This document shows positions 1 to 6,260 of a DNA stretch of 6,643 bases, one piece after another. The DNA is from Rhodoferax sp. (GTDB lineage Bacteria; Pseudomonadota; Gammaproteobacteria; Burkholderiales; Burkholderiaceae_C), in NCBI GenBank assembly GCA_029946045.1, contig JAQSDS010000080.1, positions 1 to 6,643 of the forward strand, in the 5' to 3' direction. Made by a program: the position numbers and the translations under genes. Within the stretch, counting starts at the first letter, position 1. Every line of letters begins with the position of its first letter. The notes beneath the pieces were generated by a model, which worked only from the letters and a program-made list of their open reading frames with translations, searched no databases and was not told where the DNA came from.

Positions 1-590
1 TGGACATCAAGATCCAGGGCATCACCAAGGAAATCATGCAAGTGGCGCTGGCGCAGGCCAAGGAAGCCCGCATGCACATTCTGGGCAAGATGACCGAAGC
101 CATGGCCGAGGCCAAGACCGAAGTGTCCACCTTTGCACCGCGCCTGTTCACCATGAAGATCAATCCCGAAAAAATCCGCGATGTGATCGGCAAGGGTGGT
201 TCCGTGATCCGTGCGCTGACCGAAGAGACCGGCACGCAGATCAACATTGACGAAGACGGCACCATCACCATTGCCTCGGCTGACCCGGCCAAGGCAGAAG
301 AAGCCAAACGTCGCATTGAGCAAATCACCGCTGAAGTTGAAATCGGCAAGGTCTATGAAGGTCCGGTCGTCAAGATTCTTGACTTCGGTGCACTGATCAA
401 TTTGTTGCCCGGCAAGGATGGCCTGTTGCACATCAGCCAGATTGCCCATGAGCGTGTTGAAAAAGTGACTGACTATTTGTCAGAAGGCCAAATCGTCAAG
501 GTCAAGGTCATGGAGACCGATGAAAAGGGTCGTATCAAGCTGTCGATGAAGGCGCTTCTGGAGCGTCCGGCGCAAGAAAACCGCGCTTGA
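1..590 (+). CDS. pnp: Polyribonucleotide nucleotidyltransferase (PNPase), C-terminal part
   Basis: PNPase degrades RNA 3'-5' by phosphorolysis and is a cytoplasmic, usually trimeric enzyme, often part of the degradosome. The window opens inside the gene: the reading frame starts at base 3 and gives 195 residues, against roughly 700 in the family, so the catalytic RNase PH domains are almost wholly outside. Visible in order are the end of the second RNase PH domain (DIKIQGIT, then the helix [15 protein letters not shown]), a KH domain at about fragment residues 49-110 with its GxxG loop as IGKGGSVIR (GKGG at 63-66), and an S1 RNA-binding domain at about 112-185 ([35 protein letters not shown]). 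The tail after S1 is only about ten residues, shorter than in E. coli. The stop TGA is at 588-590. The domain order and wording are diagnostic; only the missing 5' part is unseen. Confidence 0.97.
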   Translation, partial: DIKIQGITKEIMQVALAQAKEARMHILGKMTEAMAEAKTEVSTFAPRLFTMKINPEKIRDVIGKGGSVIRALTEETGTQINIDEDGTITIASADPAKAEEAKRRIEQITAEVEIGKVYEGPVVKILDFGALINLLPGKDGLLHISQIAHERVEKVTDYLSEGQIVKVKVMETDEKGRIKLSMKALLERPAQENRA

Positions 591-594
591 CCGA

Positions 595-624
595 TTGACG
601 CTGCAACAGAAAAAAGCCTTTGAT
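595..624 (+). promoter_or_regulatory. Possible sigma70-like promoter for the oxidoreductase-tpiA pair
   Basis: TTGACG (595-600, five of six -35 consensus bases) is followed after 18 bp by TTTGAT (619-624, four of six -10 bases). A start near base 631 would give a leader of about 23 nt. It lies just after the pnp stop in the only non-coding gap before the oxidoreductase gene (591-653). This is a consensus match only; read-through from pnp is an equally good explanation, since no clear terminator is visible in this gap. Confidence 0.25.
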
Positions 625-653
625 TTTTGTTCTAAGTCGAAGGCAGACCCATC

Positions 654-1649
654 ATGAAAGCGATTGAAATCACCAACCCTGGCGCCCCGGACGTGTTACG
701 TCTGGTTGCGCGTCCGGTGCCGCTTGCCGGCCCGGGCGAACTGCGCATTCGCGTCAGCGCCAGTGGCATCAATCGCCCGGATGTGTTGCAGCGTTTGGGT
801 CTCTACCCGGTGCCGCCGGGTGCATCGGACATTCCCGGGCTTGAAGTCGCTGGGGTGATTGATCAGGGTGATATCGGGGAACTTGCTGCTGCAGGCCTGC
901 AACTGGGCGACCGGGTGTGTGCTTTGGTGGCAGGGGGTGGTTATGCCCAGTGGTGCGTGGCTCCCATTGCGCAATGTTTGCCAGTGCCTGAGGGCTTGAG
1001 TGACGTGCAGGCGGCGAGCCTGCCCGAAACCTTCTTCACAGTCTGGAGCAACCTGATGGACCGCGGTCGCCTGGCGCCCGGTGAGACGGTGTTGATCCAG
1101 GGCGGAACCAGTGGCATCGGCGTCACGGCGATTCAACTCGCCAAGGCTTTTGGTGCCCGTGTCTTGGTCACGGCCGGCAGCGACGAAAAGTGTGCGGCTT
1201 GTCTGGCCCTGGGTGCCGATGCTGCCATCAATTACAAGACGCATGATTTTCAGACCGAGGTCGCCAGATTGACCGATGGTCAGGGTGTCGATGTGATTTT
1301 GGATATGGTGGCTGGCGACTATGTGGCCAAAGAAGTGCAGAGCTTGCGCGAAGACGGACGTCTTGTCATCATTGCTGTGCAAGGCGGTACCAAAAGTGAA
1401 TTCAATGCGGGTTTGGTGTTGCGCCGCCGTTTGACCGTGACCGGGTCTACCTTGCGCCCCCGCCCGGTAGCGTTCAAGGCGGCAATCGCCCAGGCCTGTC
1501 TGAAGGCAGTGTGGCCCTTGCTGGCTTCGGGTCAGATCAGGCCGGTGATACACAGTGTGTTTGACGCCGCTGACGCGGCCCAGGCGCATGCCCTCATGGA
1601 GACCAACCAGCATGTTGGAAAAATTGTTTTGACTTGGGAAAAAGCATGA
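654..1649 (+). CDS. NAD(P)H:quinone oxidoreductase, zinc-free MDR family (PIG3/zeta-crystallin type)
   Basis: The predicted enzyme transfers electrons from NAD(P)H to quinones or related enones in the cytoplasm. At 331 residues it has the usual length. The N-terminal GroES-like fold carries the family signature [14 protein letters not shown] (39-52) and [11 protein letters not shown] (59-69). The Rossmann half has the nucleotide loop QGGTSGIG (149-156) followed by [18 protein letters not shown], and the chain ends in GKIVLTW. There is no cysteine-rich structural zinc loop as in alcohol dehydrogenases. The wording resembles the PIG3 (TP53I3-like) subgroup more than E. coli Qor. The ATG at 654 follows a moderate GAAGG (639-643). 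The gene starts 63 bp after pnp, and its TGA overlaps the tpiA ATG by 4 bp, so it is probably translated with tpiA. The true substrate cannot be told from sequence, and a metabolic link to tpiA is not evident. Confidence 0.9.
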   Translation: MKAIEITNPGAPDVLRLVARPVPLAGPGELRIRVSASGINRPDVLQRLGLYPVPPGASDIPGLEVAGVIDQGDIGELAAAGLQLGDRVCALVAGGGYAQWCVAPIAQCLPVPEGLSDVQAASLPETFFTVWSNLMDRGRLAPGETVLIQGGTSGIGVTAIQLAKAFGARVLVTAGSDEKCAACLALGADAAINYKTHDFQTEVARLTDGQGVDVILDMVAGDYVAKEVQSLREDGRLVIIAVQGGTKSEFNAGLVLRRRLTVTGSTLRPRPVAFKAAIAQACLKAVWPLLASGQIRPVIHSVFDAADAAQAHALMETNQHVGKIVLTWEKA

Positions 1650-2389
1650 AAAAGAAGCTGATCGCAGGCAACTGGAAGATGAATGGCAGCCTGGCTGCCA
1701 ATGAGGCATTGCTCAAGGCCTTGATGGCGGGGGTAGGCGAGCCCGCTTGTCAGGTGGCGGTTTGTGTGCCTTCTGTGTATATGTCGCAATGTCAGGCCCT
1801 GTTGCAGGCAAGCGCCATCGAGCTTGGCGCGCAGGATGTCTCTGCGCATGAGAGCGGTGCTTACACCGGTGAAATTGCGGCTGCCATGCTCAAGGAGTTT
1901 GGTGTGCGCTACGTCATCGTGGGGCATTCGGAGCGACGCCAGTACCATGGCGAAACTGATGAATTGGTGGCTGCTAAAACGCAACGCGCACTTAAAGCGG
2001 GCATCACGCCCATTGTGTGCGTGGGTGAAACATTGGCAGAGCGCGAGGCTGGTCATACCGAAGAGGTTGTCAAACGTCAATTGGCTGCAGTGATTCACAC
2101 CAACGGCCATTGCATCAGCGAAGTGGTGGTGGCCTACGAACCCGTCTGGGCGATTGGGACCGGGCTTTCGGCCACGGCAGAACAGGCGCAACAGGTTCAC
2201 GTGGTGTTGCGAGCGCAATTGCGCGCGGCAACAGCCAACGCGGATCGCATCAAGCTGCTCTATGGTGGCAGCATGAATGCAGCCAACGCAAAAAGCCTGC
2301 TGGCTCAAGCTGATATTGATGGCGGCCTGATTGGTGGTGCTGCACTCAAGGCGCCTGATTTTTTAACGATTATTGCAGCCGCTTCCTGA
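1646..2389 (+). CDS. tpiA: Triosephosphate isomerase
   Basis: This enzyme interconverts dihydroxyacetone phosphate and glyceraldehyde 3-phosphate in glycolysis and gluconeogenesis. The 247-residue product is full length, a single TIM barrel. All catalytic residues are present: Asn9 and Lys11 in AGNWKMNG, His94 in IVGHSERR, and Glu165 in [11 protein letters not shown], which also forms mobile loop 6 (166-173). The phosphate-binding YGGS (206-209) and the IGGAALKA segment near 229-236 are intact. I chose the ATG at 1646 because it gives the standard start [13 protein letters not shown] and has GGGAA (1636-1640) 5 bp upstream; an in-frame TTG at 1634 would add four residues and place the start before that ribosome site. 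The ATGA overlap with the oxidoreductase gene (1646-1649) suggests translational coupling. The stop at 2387-2389 lies inside a predicted hairpin. Confidence 0.98.
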   Translation: MKKKLIAGNWKMNGSLAANEALLKALMAGVGEPACQVAVCVPSVYMSQCQALLQASAIELGAQDVSAHESGAYTGEIAAAMLKEFGVRYVIVGHSERRQYHGETDELVAAKTQRALKAGITPIVCVGETLAEREAGHTEEVVKRQLAAVIHTNGHCISEVVVAYEPVWAIGTGLSATAEQAQQVHVVLRAQLRAATANADRIKLLYGGSMNAANAKSLLAQADIDGGLIGGAALKAPDFLTIIAAAS

Positions 2390-2414
2390 ATCAGGGTGCG
2401 GTAGACTTTTTATT
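2379..2414 (+). terminator. Hairpin with U-rich tail over the tpiA stop (possible intrinsic terminator or attenuator)
   Basis: CCGC (2379-2382) pairs with GCGG (2398-2401), and CCTG (2385-2388) pairs with CAGG (2392-2395). Between them lie one T-T mismatch and one T-G wobble, and the loop is AAT (2389-2391). After five bases comes TTTTTATT (2407-2414). The stem includes the last tpiA codons and its stop, so translating ribosomes could disrupt it. The secG ribosome site GGAG (2417-2420) follows directly, so full termination would leave secG dependent on another promoter, and partial termination or mRNA stabilisation is more likely. The 5-base gap before the T run weakens the terminator reading. 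Confidence 0.4.
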
Positions 2415-2426
2415 CTGGAGTGATGT

Positions 2427-2780
2427 ATGAATGCTTTATTGACGGTGATGCTGGCGGTGCAAATGATTTCAGCGCTGGCCATGGTGGGGTTGATTCTGGT
2501 GCAACATGGCAAGGGAGCCGACATGGGTGCGGCTTTTGGTAGTGGTGGCTCGGGCAGCCTGTTTGGCGCCAGTGGCAGTGCCAATTTTTTGTCGCGCACC
2601 ACGGCGGTATTGGCGACCGTATTTTTTGTCAGCACTCTGATGCTGGCTTATTTTGGCTCGGTGCGTCCCGCCGCCAAATCAGGCAGTGTGCTTGAAAATG
2701 CAGCTGTCACCAGCACGGTGCCAGCAGCAACGCCGGCGCTTCAGCCGGCATCTGGCGCAGCGCAAATACCGGCCAAATAA
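2427..2780 (+). CDS. secG: Preprotein translocase subunit SecG
   Basis: SecG is the small inner-membrane subunit of the SecYEG channel and assists SecA-driven protein export. The 117-residue product has two hydrophobic helices at about 4-25 (LLTVMLAVQMISALAMVGLI) and 57-76 (RTTAVLATVFFVSTLMLAYF). They flank the family hallmark loop LVQHGKGADMGAAFGSG (24-40) and SLFGASGSANFLSR (44-57). The C-terminal tail from about residue 80 is Ala/Pro/Thr-rich and low in complexity, as is common in proteobacterial SecG. The ATG at 2427 is supported by GGAG at 2417-2420 with 6 bp spacing; an ATG at 2423 is in another frame. The gene sits 37 bp after tpiA and 118 bp before tRNA-Leu. The secG then tRNA-Leu(GAG) order also occurs in E. 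coli. Confidence 0.95.
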   Translation: MNALLTVMLAVQMISALAMVGLILVQHGKGADMGAAFGSGGSGSLFGASGSANFLSRTTAVLATVFFVSTLMLAYFGSVRPAAKSGSVLENAAVTSTVPAATPALQPASGAAQIPAK

Positions 2781-2798
2781 TTGCTGATGAAAATGGCT

Positions 2799-2824
2799 TC
2801 TCCTCAGGGAATGTGAGGGGATTT
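2799..2824 (+). terminator. Hairpin downstream of secG, possible weak terminator
   Basis: TCTCCTCA (2799-2806) and TGAGGGGA (2814-2821) form an 8 bp stem with one G-U pair and a 7 nt loop. It starts 18 bp after the secG stop and is followed by only TTT (2822-2824), so the U tract is poor. Its position between secG and the tRNA gene suits a transcript end, but an RNA-processing or stabilising hairpin is also possible. Confidence 0.35.
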
Positions 2825-2898
2825 CAGGGTAAACTCTAAGTTGATTGGTTGCACTGCAAGTGTGAAAACACAGGTCAGGCAACCGGTTTGCAAGAACA

Positions 2899-2983
2899 GC
2901 CGTCGTGGTGAAATTGGTAGACACGCTATCTTGAGGTGGTAGTGGCGAAAGCTGTGCGAGTTCGAGTCTCGCCGACGGCACCA
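2899..2983 (+). tRNA. tRNA-Leu (anticodon GAG)
   Basis: This is a class II tRNA of 85 nt including an encoded CCA (2981-2983). The acceptor stem GCCGTCG (2899-2905) pairs fully with CGACGGC (2973-2979), and the discriminator base is A (2980), as expected for leucine. The D-loop region contains GAAATTGGTAGACAC. The anticodon stem CTATC/GGTAG (2926-2930/2938-2942) has one T-G pair and encloses the loop TTGAGGT, giving anticodon GAG at 2933-2935, which reads CUC and CUU. The long variable arm (2943-2955) folds as GGC-GAAA-GCT. The T arm is GCGAG-TTCGAGT-CTCGC (2956-2972). It corresponds to E. coli leuU, also found next to secG. I see no convincing promoter of its own in 2822-2898. It lies 58 bp before nuoA and may share a transcript with it. 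Confidence 0.97.
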
Positions 2984-2990
2984 TTCAACA

Positions 2991-3018
2991 TGTTTGACAT
3001 AGATCAACGCGTCAAACA
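2991..3018 (+). repeat. Perfect 8 bp inverted repeat between tRNA-Leu and nuoA
   Basis: TGTTTGAC (2991-2998) and GTCAAACA (3011-3018) are exact reverse complements separated by 12 bp, so the arm centres are 20 bp apart, about two helical turns. With internal loops, TTCAA (2984-2988) and TTGAA (3024-3028) could extend the pairing. It may be an operator, or in RNA a stem-loop just after the tRNA 3' end that guides processing. There is no U tract, so it is not a normal terminator. It overlaps the FNR-like box. Confidence 0.5.
2994..3007 (+). promoter_or_regulatory. FNR/Anr-type binding site upstream of nuoA
   Basis: TTGAC-ATAG-ATCAA matches the FNR consensus TTGAT-N4-ATCAA at nine of ten defined positions. 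It lies in the 58 bp between tRNA-Leu and nuoA, with its centre at 3000.5. Oxygen-responsive control of nuo by FNR and other regulators is known in E. coli, which makes the site plausible here. The same TTGACA (2994-2999) is also a perfect -35 hexamer, so FNR could block a promoter at this spot, or it could activate one further down. The site is a motif match only. Confidence 0.5.
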
Positions 3019-3028
3019 GACTATTGAA

Positions 3029-3034
3029 TACACT
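3029..3034 (+). promoter_or_regulatory. Possible -10 element of a nuoA promoter
   Basis: TACACT matches TATAAT at four of six bases. Its last base is 8 bp before the nuoA ATG, so transcription would start at about 3041-3042, on or next to the start codon. Relative to that start the FNR-like box is centred near -40.5, the position of a class II activator site. An alternative pairing of TTGACA (2994-2999) with CAGACT (3017-3022, three of six bases, 17 bp spacer) would start near 3029. Neither is proven. Confidence 0.3.
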
Positions 3035-3041
3035 GAAAAAT

Positions 3042-3401
3042 ATGAACATTGAGCAATATTTACCAGTCCTTCTTTTCATTCTGGTAGGCATTTCGGTCGG
3101 TGTCATGCCTCAGGTCATTGGTTATATTCTTGGCCCCAATCGGCCAGATGCAGCAAAAAATTCCCCCTATGAATGTGGCTTCGAAGCCTTCGGCGATGCC
3201 CGAATGAAGTTCGACGTTCGTTACTACCTGATTGCCATTCTTTTTATTCTGTTCGATCTGGAAACGGCCTTGTTGTTTCCGTGGGCCATCGCTCTCAAGG
3301 ATCTGGGTTTTGTCGGCTTTTTGGTGGGTTTGGAAATCGTGACCATTCTGACCATTGGCTTTGTTTACATGTGGATCAAAGGCGCCCTCGATTGGGAGTA
3401 A
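3042..3401 (+). CDS. nuoA: NADH-quinone oxidoreductase subunit A
   Basis: NuoA (ND3 homologue) is a small inner-membrane subunit of complex I at the junction of the hydrophilic and membrane arms, near the quinone channel. The 119-residue product has three membrane helices at about 7-30, 60-82 and 88-111. The first loop carries the conserved [22 protein letters not shown] (41-62), with the invariant Cys45, and helix 2 carries [12 protein letters not shown] with Asp72 and Glu74. I chose the ATG at 3042 because it gives the usual N-terminus [16 protein letters not shown] at 3024 would add six residues without homology. Remarkably, no Shine-Dalgarno sequence precedes either start; the 20 bases upstream of the ATG are A/T-rich with no GG. 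It is the first gene of the nuo run, 58 bp after tRNA-Leu and 4 bp before nuoB. Confidence 0.97.
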   Translation: MNIEQYLPVLLFILVGISVGVMPQVIGYILGPNRPDAAKNSPYECGFEAFGDARMKFDVRYYLIAILFILFDLETALLFPWAIALKDLGFVGFLVGLEIVTILTIGFVYMWIKGALDWE

Positions 3402-3405
3402 GACG

Positions 3406-3885
3406 ATGATTGAAGGTATTCTCAAAGAGGGTTTTGTCACCACGAGTTATGACTCTGTGGTGAACTGGGCCAAGACAGGTTCTGTTTGGCCCATGACGTT
3501 TGGTTTGGCTTGTTGTGCCGTCGAAATGATGCATGCAGCAGCAGCGCGCTACGACATCAGTCGCTTTGGTGCCGAGGTCTTTCGGCCTAGTCCGCGTCAG
3601 TCCGACCTGATCATTGTGGCGGGCACCCTGACCAACAAAATGGCACCGGCTTTTCGCAAGGTGTATGACCAGATGGCCGAACCGCGCTGGGTGATCAGCA
3701 TGGGTTCCTGTGCCAATGGTGGCGGCTACTACCACTACAGCTATTCGGTGGTGCGGGGCTGCGACCGGATCGTGCCGGTCGATGTCTATGTGCCTGGCTG
3801 TCCGCCCACTGCAGAAGCGCTGATTTACGGGATCATCCAATTGCAGCGCAAGATTCGCCGTACGCAAACGATTGCTCGCACTTAA
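3406..3885 (+). CDS. nuoB: NADH-quinone oxidoreductase subunit B
   Basis: NuoB (PSST homologue) carries the terminal [4Fe-4S] cluster N2, which passes electrons to ubiquinone. The 159-residue product has the full ligand set: the tandem Cys36-Cys37 in [12 protein letters not shown], Cys102 in MGSCANGGG, and Cys132 in [11 protein letters not shown]. The segment [22 protein letters not shown] (53-74) borders the quinone site. The ATG at 3406 has GGGAG (3394-3398) 7 bp upstream, which overlaps the end of nuoA, and gives the normal start [14 protein letters not shown] frame-consistent TTG at 3355 inside nuoA would add 17 unrelated residues and was rejected. Spacing to nuoA is 4 bp and to nuoC 10 bp. 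Confidence 0.98.
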   Translation: MIEGILKEGFVTTSYDSVVNWAKTGSVWPMTFGLACCAVEMMHAAAARYDISRFGAEVFRPSPRQSDLIIVAGTLTNKMAPAFRKVYDQMAEPRWVISMGSCANGGGYYHYSYSVVRGCDRIVPVDVYVPGCPPTAEALIYGIIQLQRKIRRTQTIART

Positions 3886-3895
3886 AGGGTTGACG

Positions 3896-4507
3896 ATGAC
3901 TGTGTATGCTGTAAATCCACACACGCTTAAAACGCAGGTAGACGCGGCTTTGGGCGACTTGATCAAAAGTAGCGTGGTGGCGCTGGGGGAGCTGACGGTA
4001 GTGGTTGACGCTGCCAATTATTATCAGGCGGCCAAAGTTCTTCGCGATGACCCTGCCTGCTGTTTTGAGCAAATGGTGGACTTGTGCGGTGTGGATTACT
4101 CCACCTATAAAAACGATGTCTGGTCGGGGCTCAGGTTTTGTGTGGTGTTGCACTTGCTGTCAGTGAGCCTGAACCAGCGCGTTCGCCTGAAAGCCTTTGT
4201 GCCCGATGATCTTGCGCCTGTCATGCCCTCGATTTGCGAGATTTGGAGCGGCGCCAATTGGTTTGAGCGAGAAGCTTTTGACTTGTTTGGTATTGTCTTT
4301 GAAGGCCACAACGACCTGCGTCGTATCCTGACCGATTATGGTTTCATAGGCCATCCTTTCCGCAAAGATTTCCCTATGCTGGGCAATGTGGAAATGCGCT
4401 ATGACGCCGAGCAAAAACGTGTCATTTACCAGCCGGTCACGATCGAGCCGCGCGAGATCACACCCCGCATCATCCGTGAAGAAAACTACGGAGGCTCTGC
4501 TAACTAG
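3896..4507 (+). CDS. nuoC: NADH-quinone oxidoreductase subunit C
   Basis: NuoC (30-kDa subunit) is a cofactor-free protein of the peripheral arm that supports NuoD and NuoB at the quinone-reducing module. The 203-residue product contains the family signatures [12 protein letters not shown] (122-133), followed by [13 protein letters not shown], and HPFRKDFP (153-160). The C-terminus [17 protein letters not shown] is typical of beta- and alphaproteobacterial NuoC. It is a separate gene here, unlike the fused nuoCD of E. coli. The ATG at 3896 has AAAGGG (3884-3889) 6 bp upstream. A TTG at 3890 is in frame but directly abuts that site, and a TTG at 3872 lies inside nuoB, so both were set aside. 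The last codons and the stop contain a GGAGG and a hairpin that may serve nuoD. Confidence 0.97.
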   Translation: MTVYAVNPHTLKTQVDAALGDLIKSSVVALGELTVVVDAANYYQAAKVLRDDPACCFEQMVDLCGVDYSTYKNDVWSGLRFCVVLHLLSVSLNQRVRLKAFVPDDLAPVMPSICEIWSGANWFEREAFDLFGIVFEGHNDLRRILTDYGFIGHPFRKDFPMLGNVEMRYDAEQKRVIYQPVTIEPREITPRIIREENYGGSAN

Positions 4508-4518
4508 CAGTTGGACAC
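4490..4518 (+). promoter_or_regulatory. Distant ribosome site plus hairpin before nuoD
   Basis: The only strong Shine-Dalgarno match before nuoD is GGAGG at 4490-4494, inside the end of nuoC and 24 nt from the nuoD ATG, which is too far on a linear mRNA. Between them CTGCT (4497-4501) and AGCAG (4506-4510) form a 5 bp stem with an AACT loop, and the nuoC stop TAG (4505-4507) lies in it. Folding would loop out 14 nt and shorten the spacing to 10 nt. The alternative site is a weak GGA at 4513-4515, only 3 nt from the ATG. The effect on translation is inferred. Confidence 0.35.
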
Positions 4519-5772
4519 ATGGCTGACATCAAGAATTACACCCTCAATTTTGGTCCGCAGCATCCGGCTGCCCACGGCGTCTTGCGCCTGGTGCTAGAGC
4601 TTGACGGCGAGGTTATTCAGCGCGCAGACCCGCATATCGGCTTGTTGCATCGAGCCACTGAAAAGCTCGCCGAGAGCAAGACCTACATCCAGGCTTTGCC
4701 TTACATGGACCGTCTCGACTACATGTCGATGATGTGTAACGAGCAGGCCTATTGCCTGGCCATTGAAAAAATGCTGGAACTCGAGGTGCCCTTGCGCGCC
4801 CAGTACATCCGCGTCATGTTTGCTGAAATCACGCGTTTGCTCAACCATTTGCTGTGGGTCGGCGCGCACGCCATCGACTGCGGCGCCATGACGGTCATGC
4901 TGTTTGCTTTCCGCGAACGGGAAGACCTGCTCGACATCTATGAGGCGGTCAGCGGTGCGCGCATGCACGCGGCCTACATCCGTCCGGGTGGCGTTTACCG
5001 CGATCTGCCGGACACCATGCCGCGCCATTCACCCAACAAAATTCGCAGTGCCAAATCCACCGATGCGCTGAACCGCAACCGTGACGGTAGCCTGTTGGAC
5101 TTCATCGACGACTTCACCCAGCGTTTCCCCACCTATCTGGCCGAATACCACACGCTGTTGACCGACAACCGAATCTGGAAACAGCGCACGGTAGGTATTG
5201 GTGTGGTCACGCCTGAGCGCGCCCTGAACCTCGGTTTTACAGGACCTATGTTGCGCGGTTCAGGCATTGCCTGGGACCTGCGCAAGAAGCAGCCCTACGA
5301 GGTCTATGACCAACTCGACTTTGACATCCCGGTGGGTAAAACGGGTGACACCTATGACCGTTACCTGGTGCGTATGGAAGAAATGAAGCAGTCCAATCGC
5401 ATCGTCAAGCAGTGCGTGGATTGGCTCCGTGTCAACCCGGGTCCGGTCATTACCGACAACCACAAGATTGCGCCACCCGACCGTGAATCCATGAAATCCA
5501 ACATGGAAGAGCTGATTCACCATTTCAAGCTGTTCACTGAAGGTTTTTCTGTGCCAGAGGGCGAGGCTTATGCGGCCATTGAGCATCCGAAAGGTGAGTT
5601 TGGTATTTACCTCATCAGTGATGGTGCCAACAAGCCTTACCGCCTCAAGATTCGTCCGCCTGCATTTGTGCATCTTGCTGCACTCGACGAGATGGGCAAG
5701 GGCCACATGATTGCCGATGCGGTGGCAATTATTGGAACGATGGATATTGTGTTTGGGGAAGTTGACCGATGA
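4519..5772 (+). CDS. nuoD: NADH-quinone oxidoreductase subunit D
   Basis: NuoD (49-kDa subunit) forms the ubiquinone-binding cavity with NuoB and is related to the large subunit of [NiFe] hydrogenases, but without the metal ligands. The 417-residue product is full length for betaproteobacteria. It shows [14 protein letters not shown] (11-24), where His19 matches the quinone-contacting histidine of Thermus Nqo4, and YMDRLDYMS (62-70), where Tyr68 matches its quinone-site tyrosine. It also shows [22 protein letters not shown] (129-150), [12 protein letters not shown] (154-165), the [10 protein letters not shown] region (247-256), and the C-terminus [16 protein letters not shown]. The ATG at 4519 is the only start possible, because TAA at 4501-4503 closes the frame upstream. 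It follows nuoC by 11 bp, and its TGA overlaps the nuoE ATG by 4 bp. Confidence 0.98.
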   Translation: MADIKNYTLNFGPQHPAAHGVLRLVLELDGEVIQRADPHIGLLHRATEKLAESKTYIQALPYMDRLDYMSMMCNEQAYCLAIEKMLELEVPLRAQYIRVMFAEITRLLNHLLWVGAHAIDCGAMTVMLFAFREREDLLDIYEAVSGARMHAAYIRPGGVYRDLPDTMPRHSPNKIRSAKSTDALNRNRDGSLLDFIDDFTQRFPTYLAEYHTLLTDNRIWKQRTVGIGVVTPERALNLGFTGPMLRGSGIAWDLRKKQPYEVYDQLDFDIPVGKTGDTYDRYLVRMEEMKQSNRIVKQCVDWLRVNPGPVITDNHKIAPPDRESMKSNMEELIHHFKLFTEGFSVPEGEAYAAIEHPKGEFGIYLISDGANKPYRLKIRPPAFVHLAALDEMGKGHMIADAVAIIGTMDIVFGEVDR

Positions 5773-6260
5773 TTTCTGAAGAATCCAAAGCGCGCTTCGC
5801 CAAAGAAGTTGCAAAGTACCCGGCTGATCAAAAACAGTCTGCGGTCATGGCCTGTCTGGCGATTGTCCAGCAGGAGCTTGGCTATGTCAGCGCCGAGACC
5901 GAGCAGTTGGTGGCCGACTACCTTGGCATGCCAGCCATTGCGGTGCACGAGGTCACCAGCTTCTACAACATGTACAACCAGCAGCCAGTTGGTAAATACA
6001 AGCTCAATGTCTGCACCAATCTGCCTTGTCAGTTGCGCGATGGCGGCAAAGCCATGGCCCATCTGAAAGAAAAACTGGGTGTGGACAACAACCAGACCAC
6101 GGCTGACGGCCTGTTTACCCTGCAGCAATGCGAGTGCCTTGGTGCCTGCGCCGACTCGCCCGTGATGCTGGTCAACGACACCACCATGTGCAGTTTCATG
6201 AGCAATGACAAGCTCGACCAATTGATCGACGGTTTGCGTGCGGCCGAGGTGAAATCATGA
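5769..6260 (+). CDS. nuoE: NADH-quinone oxidoreductase subunit E
   Basis: NuoE (24-kDa subunit) sits next to NuoF in the NADH-oxidising module and holds the [2Fe-2S] cluster N1a. The 163-residue product has a helical N-terminal part (to about 70, with [13 protein letters not shown] at 65-77) and a thioredoxin-like C-terminal domain. The four cluster ligands are Cys82 and Cys87 in VCTNLPCQL and Cys123 and Cys127 in [11 protein letters not shown]; Cys121 is an extra neighbouring cysteine. The ATG at 5769 overlaps the nuoD stop as ATGA, and GGGGAAG (5755-5761) lies 7 bp upstream. Its own TGA again overlaps the nuoF ATG. Both overlaps point to translational coupling that would keep subunit amounts matched. 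Confidence 0.97.
   Translation: MISEESKARFAKEVAKYPADQKQSAVMACLAIVQQELGYVSAETEQLVADYLGMPAIAVHEVTSFYNMYNQQPVGKYKLNVCTNLPCQLRDGGKAMAHLKEKLGVDNNQTTADGLFTLQQCECLGACADSPVMLVNDTTMCSFMSNDKLDQLIDGLRAAEVKS

Noticed and set aside
1634..1645. TTG start four codons upstream of the tpiA ATG
   Set aside because: The ribosome site GGGAA lies after this codon and before the ATG at 1646, and the ATG gives the normal TpiA N-terminus.
696..1709. Long open frame on the minus strand (337 codons) opposite the oxidoreductase gene
   Set aside because: Its translation is low in recognisable motifs and rich in His, Gln and Arg, as expected for the antisense of a GC-biased gene. The plus strand holds a complete, motif-bearing enzyme.
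1532..2308. Minus-strand open frame opposite tpiA (258 codons)
   Set aside because: It is a shadow of tpiA, whose catalytic residues are all on the plus strand. No ribosome site or family motif was seen.
2822..2898. Promoter for tRNA-Leu, and small palindromes (TTGCA-C-TGCAA at 2849-2859, GTGT-GAAA-ACAC at 2860-2871, AACCGGTT at 2881-2888)
   Set aside because: No -35/-10 pair with acceptable spacing was found; TTGATT at 2841 has no fitting -10. The palindromes are short enough to arise by chance and have no clear partner function.
2994..3022. TTGACA-N17-CAGACT as the nuoA promoter
   Set aside because: The -35 is perfect, but the -10 matches only three of six bases. It is kept as an alternative in the notes and not called as a separate feature.
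3355..3405. TTG start for nuoB inside nuoA
   Set aside because: It would add 17 residues without resemblance to NuoB. The ATG at 3406 has a well-placed GGGAG.
5260..6221. Two overlapping minus-strand open frames opposite nuoD and nuoE
   Set aside because: They overlap each other and two certain genes, and their translations show no family motif. They are products of codon bias.
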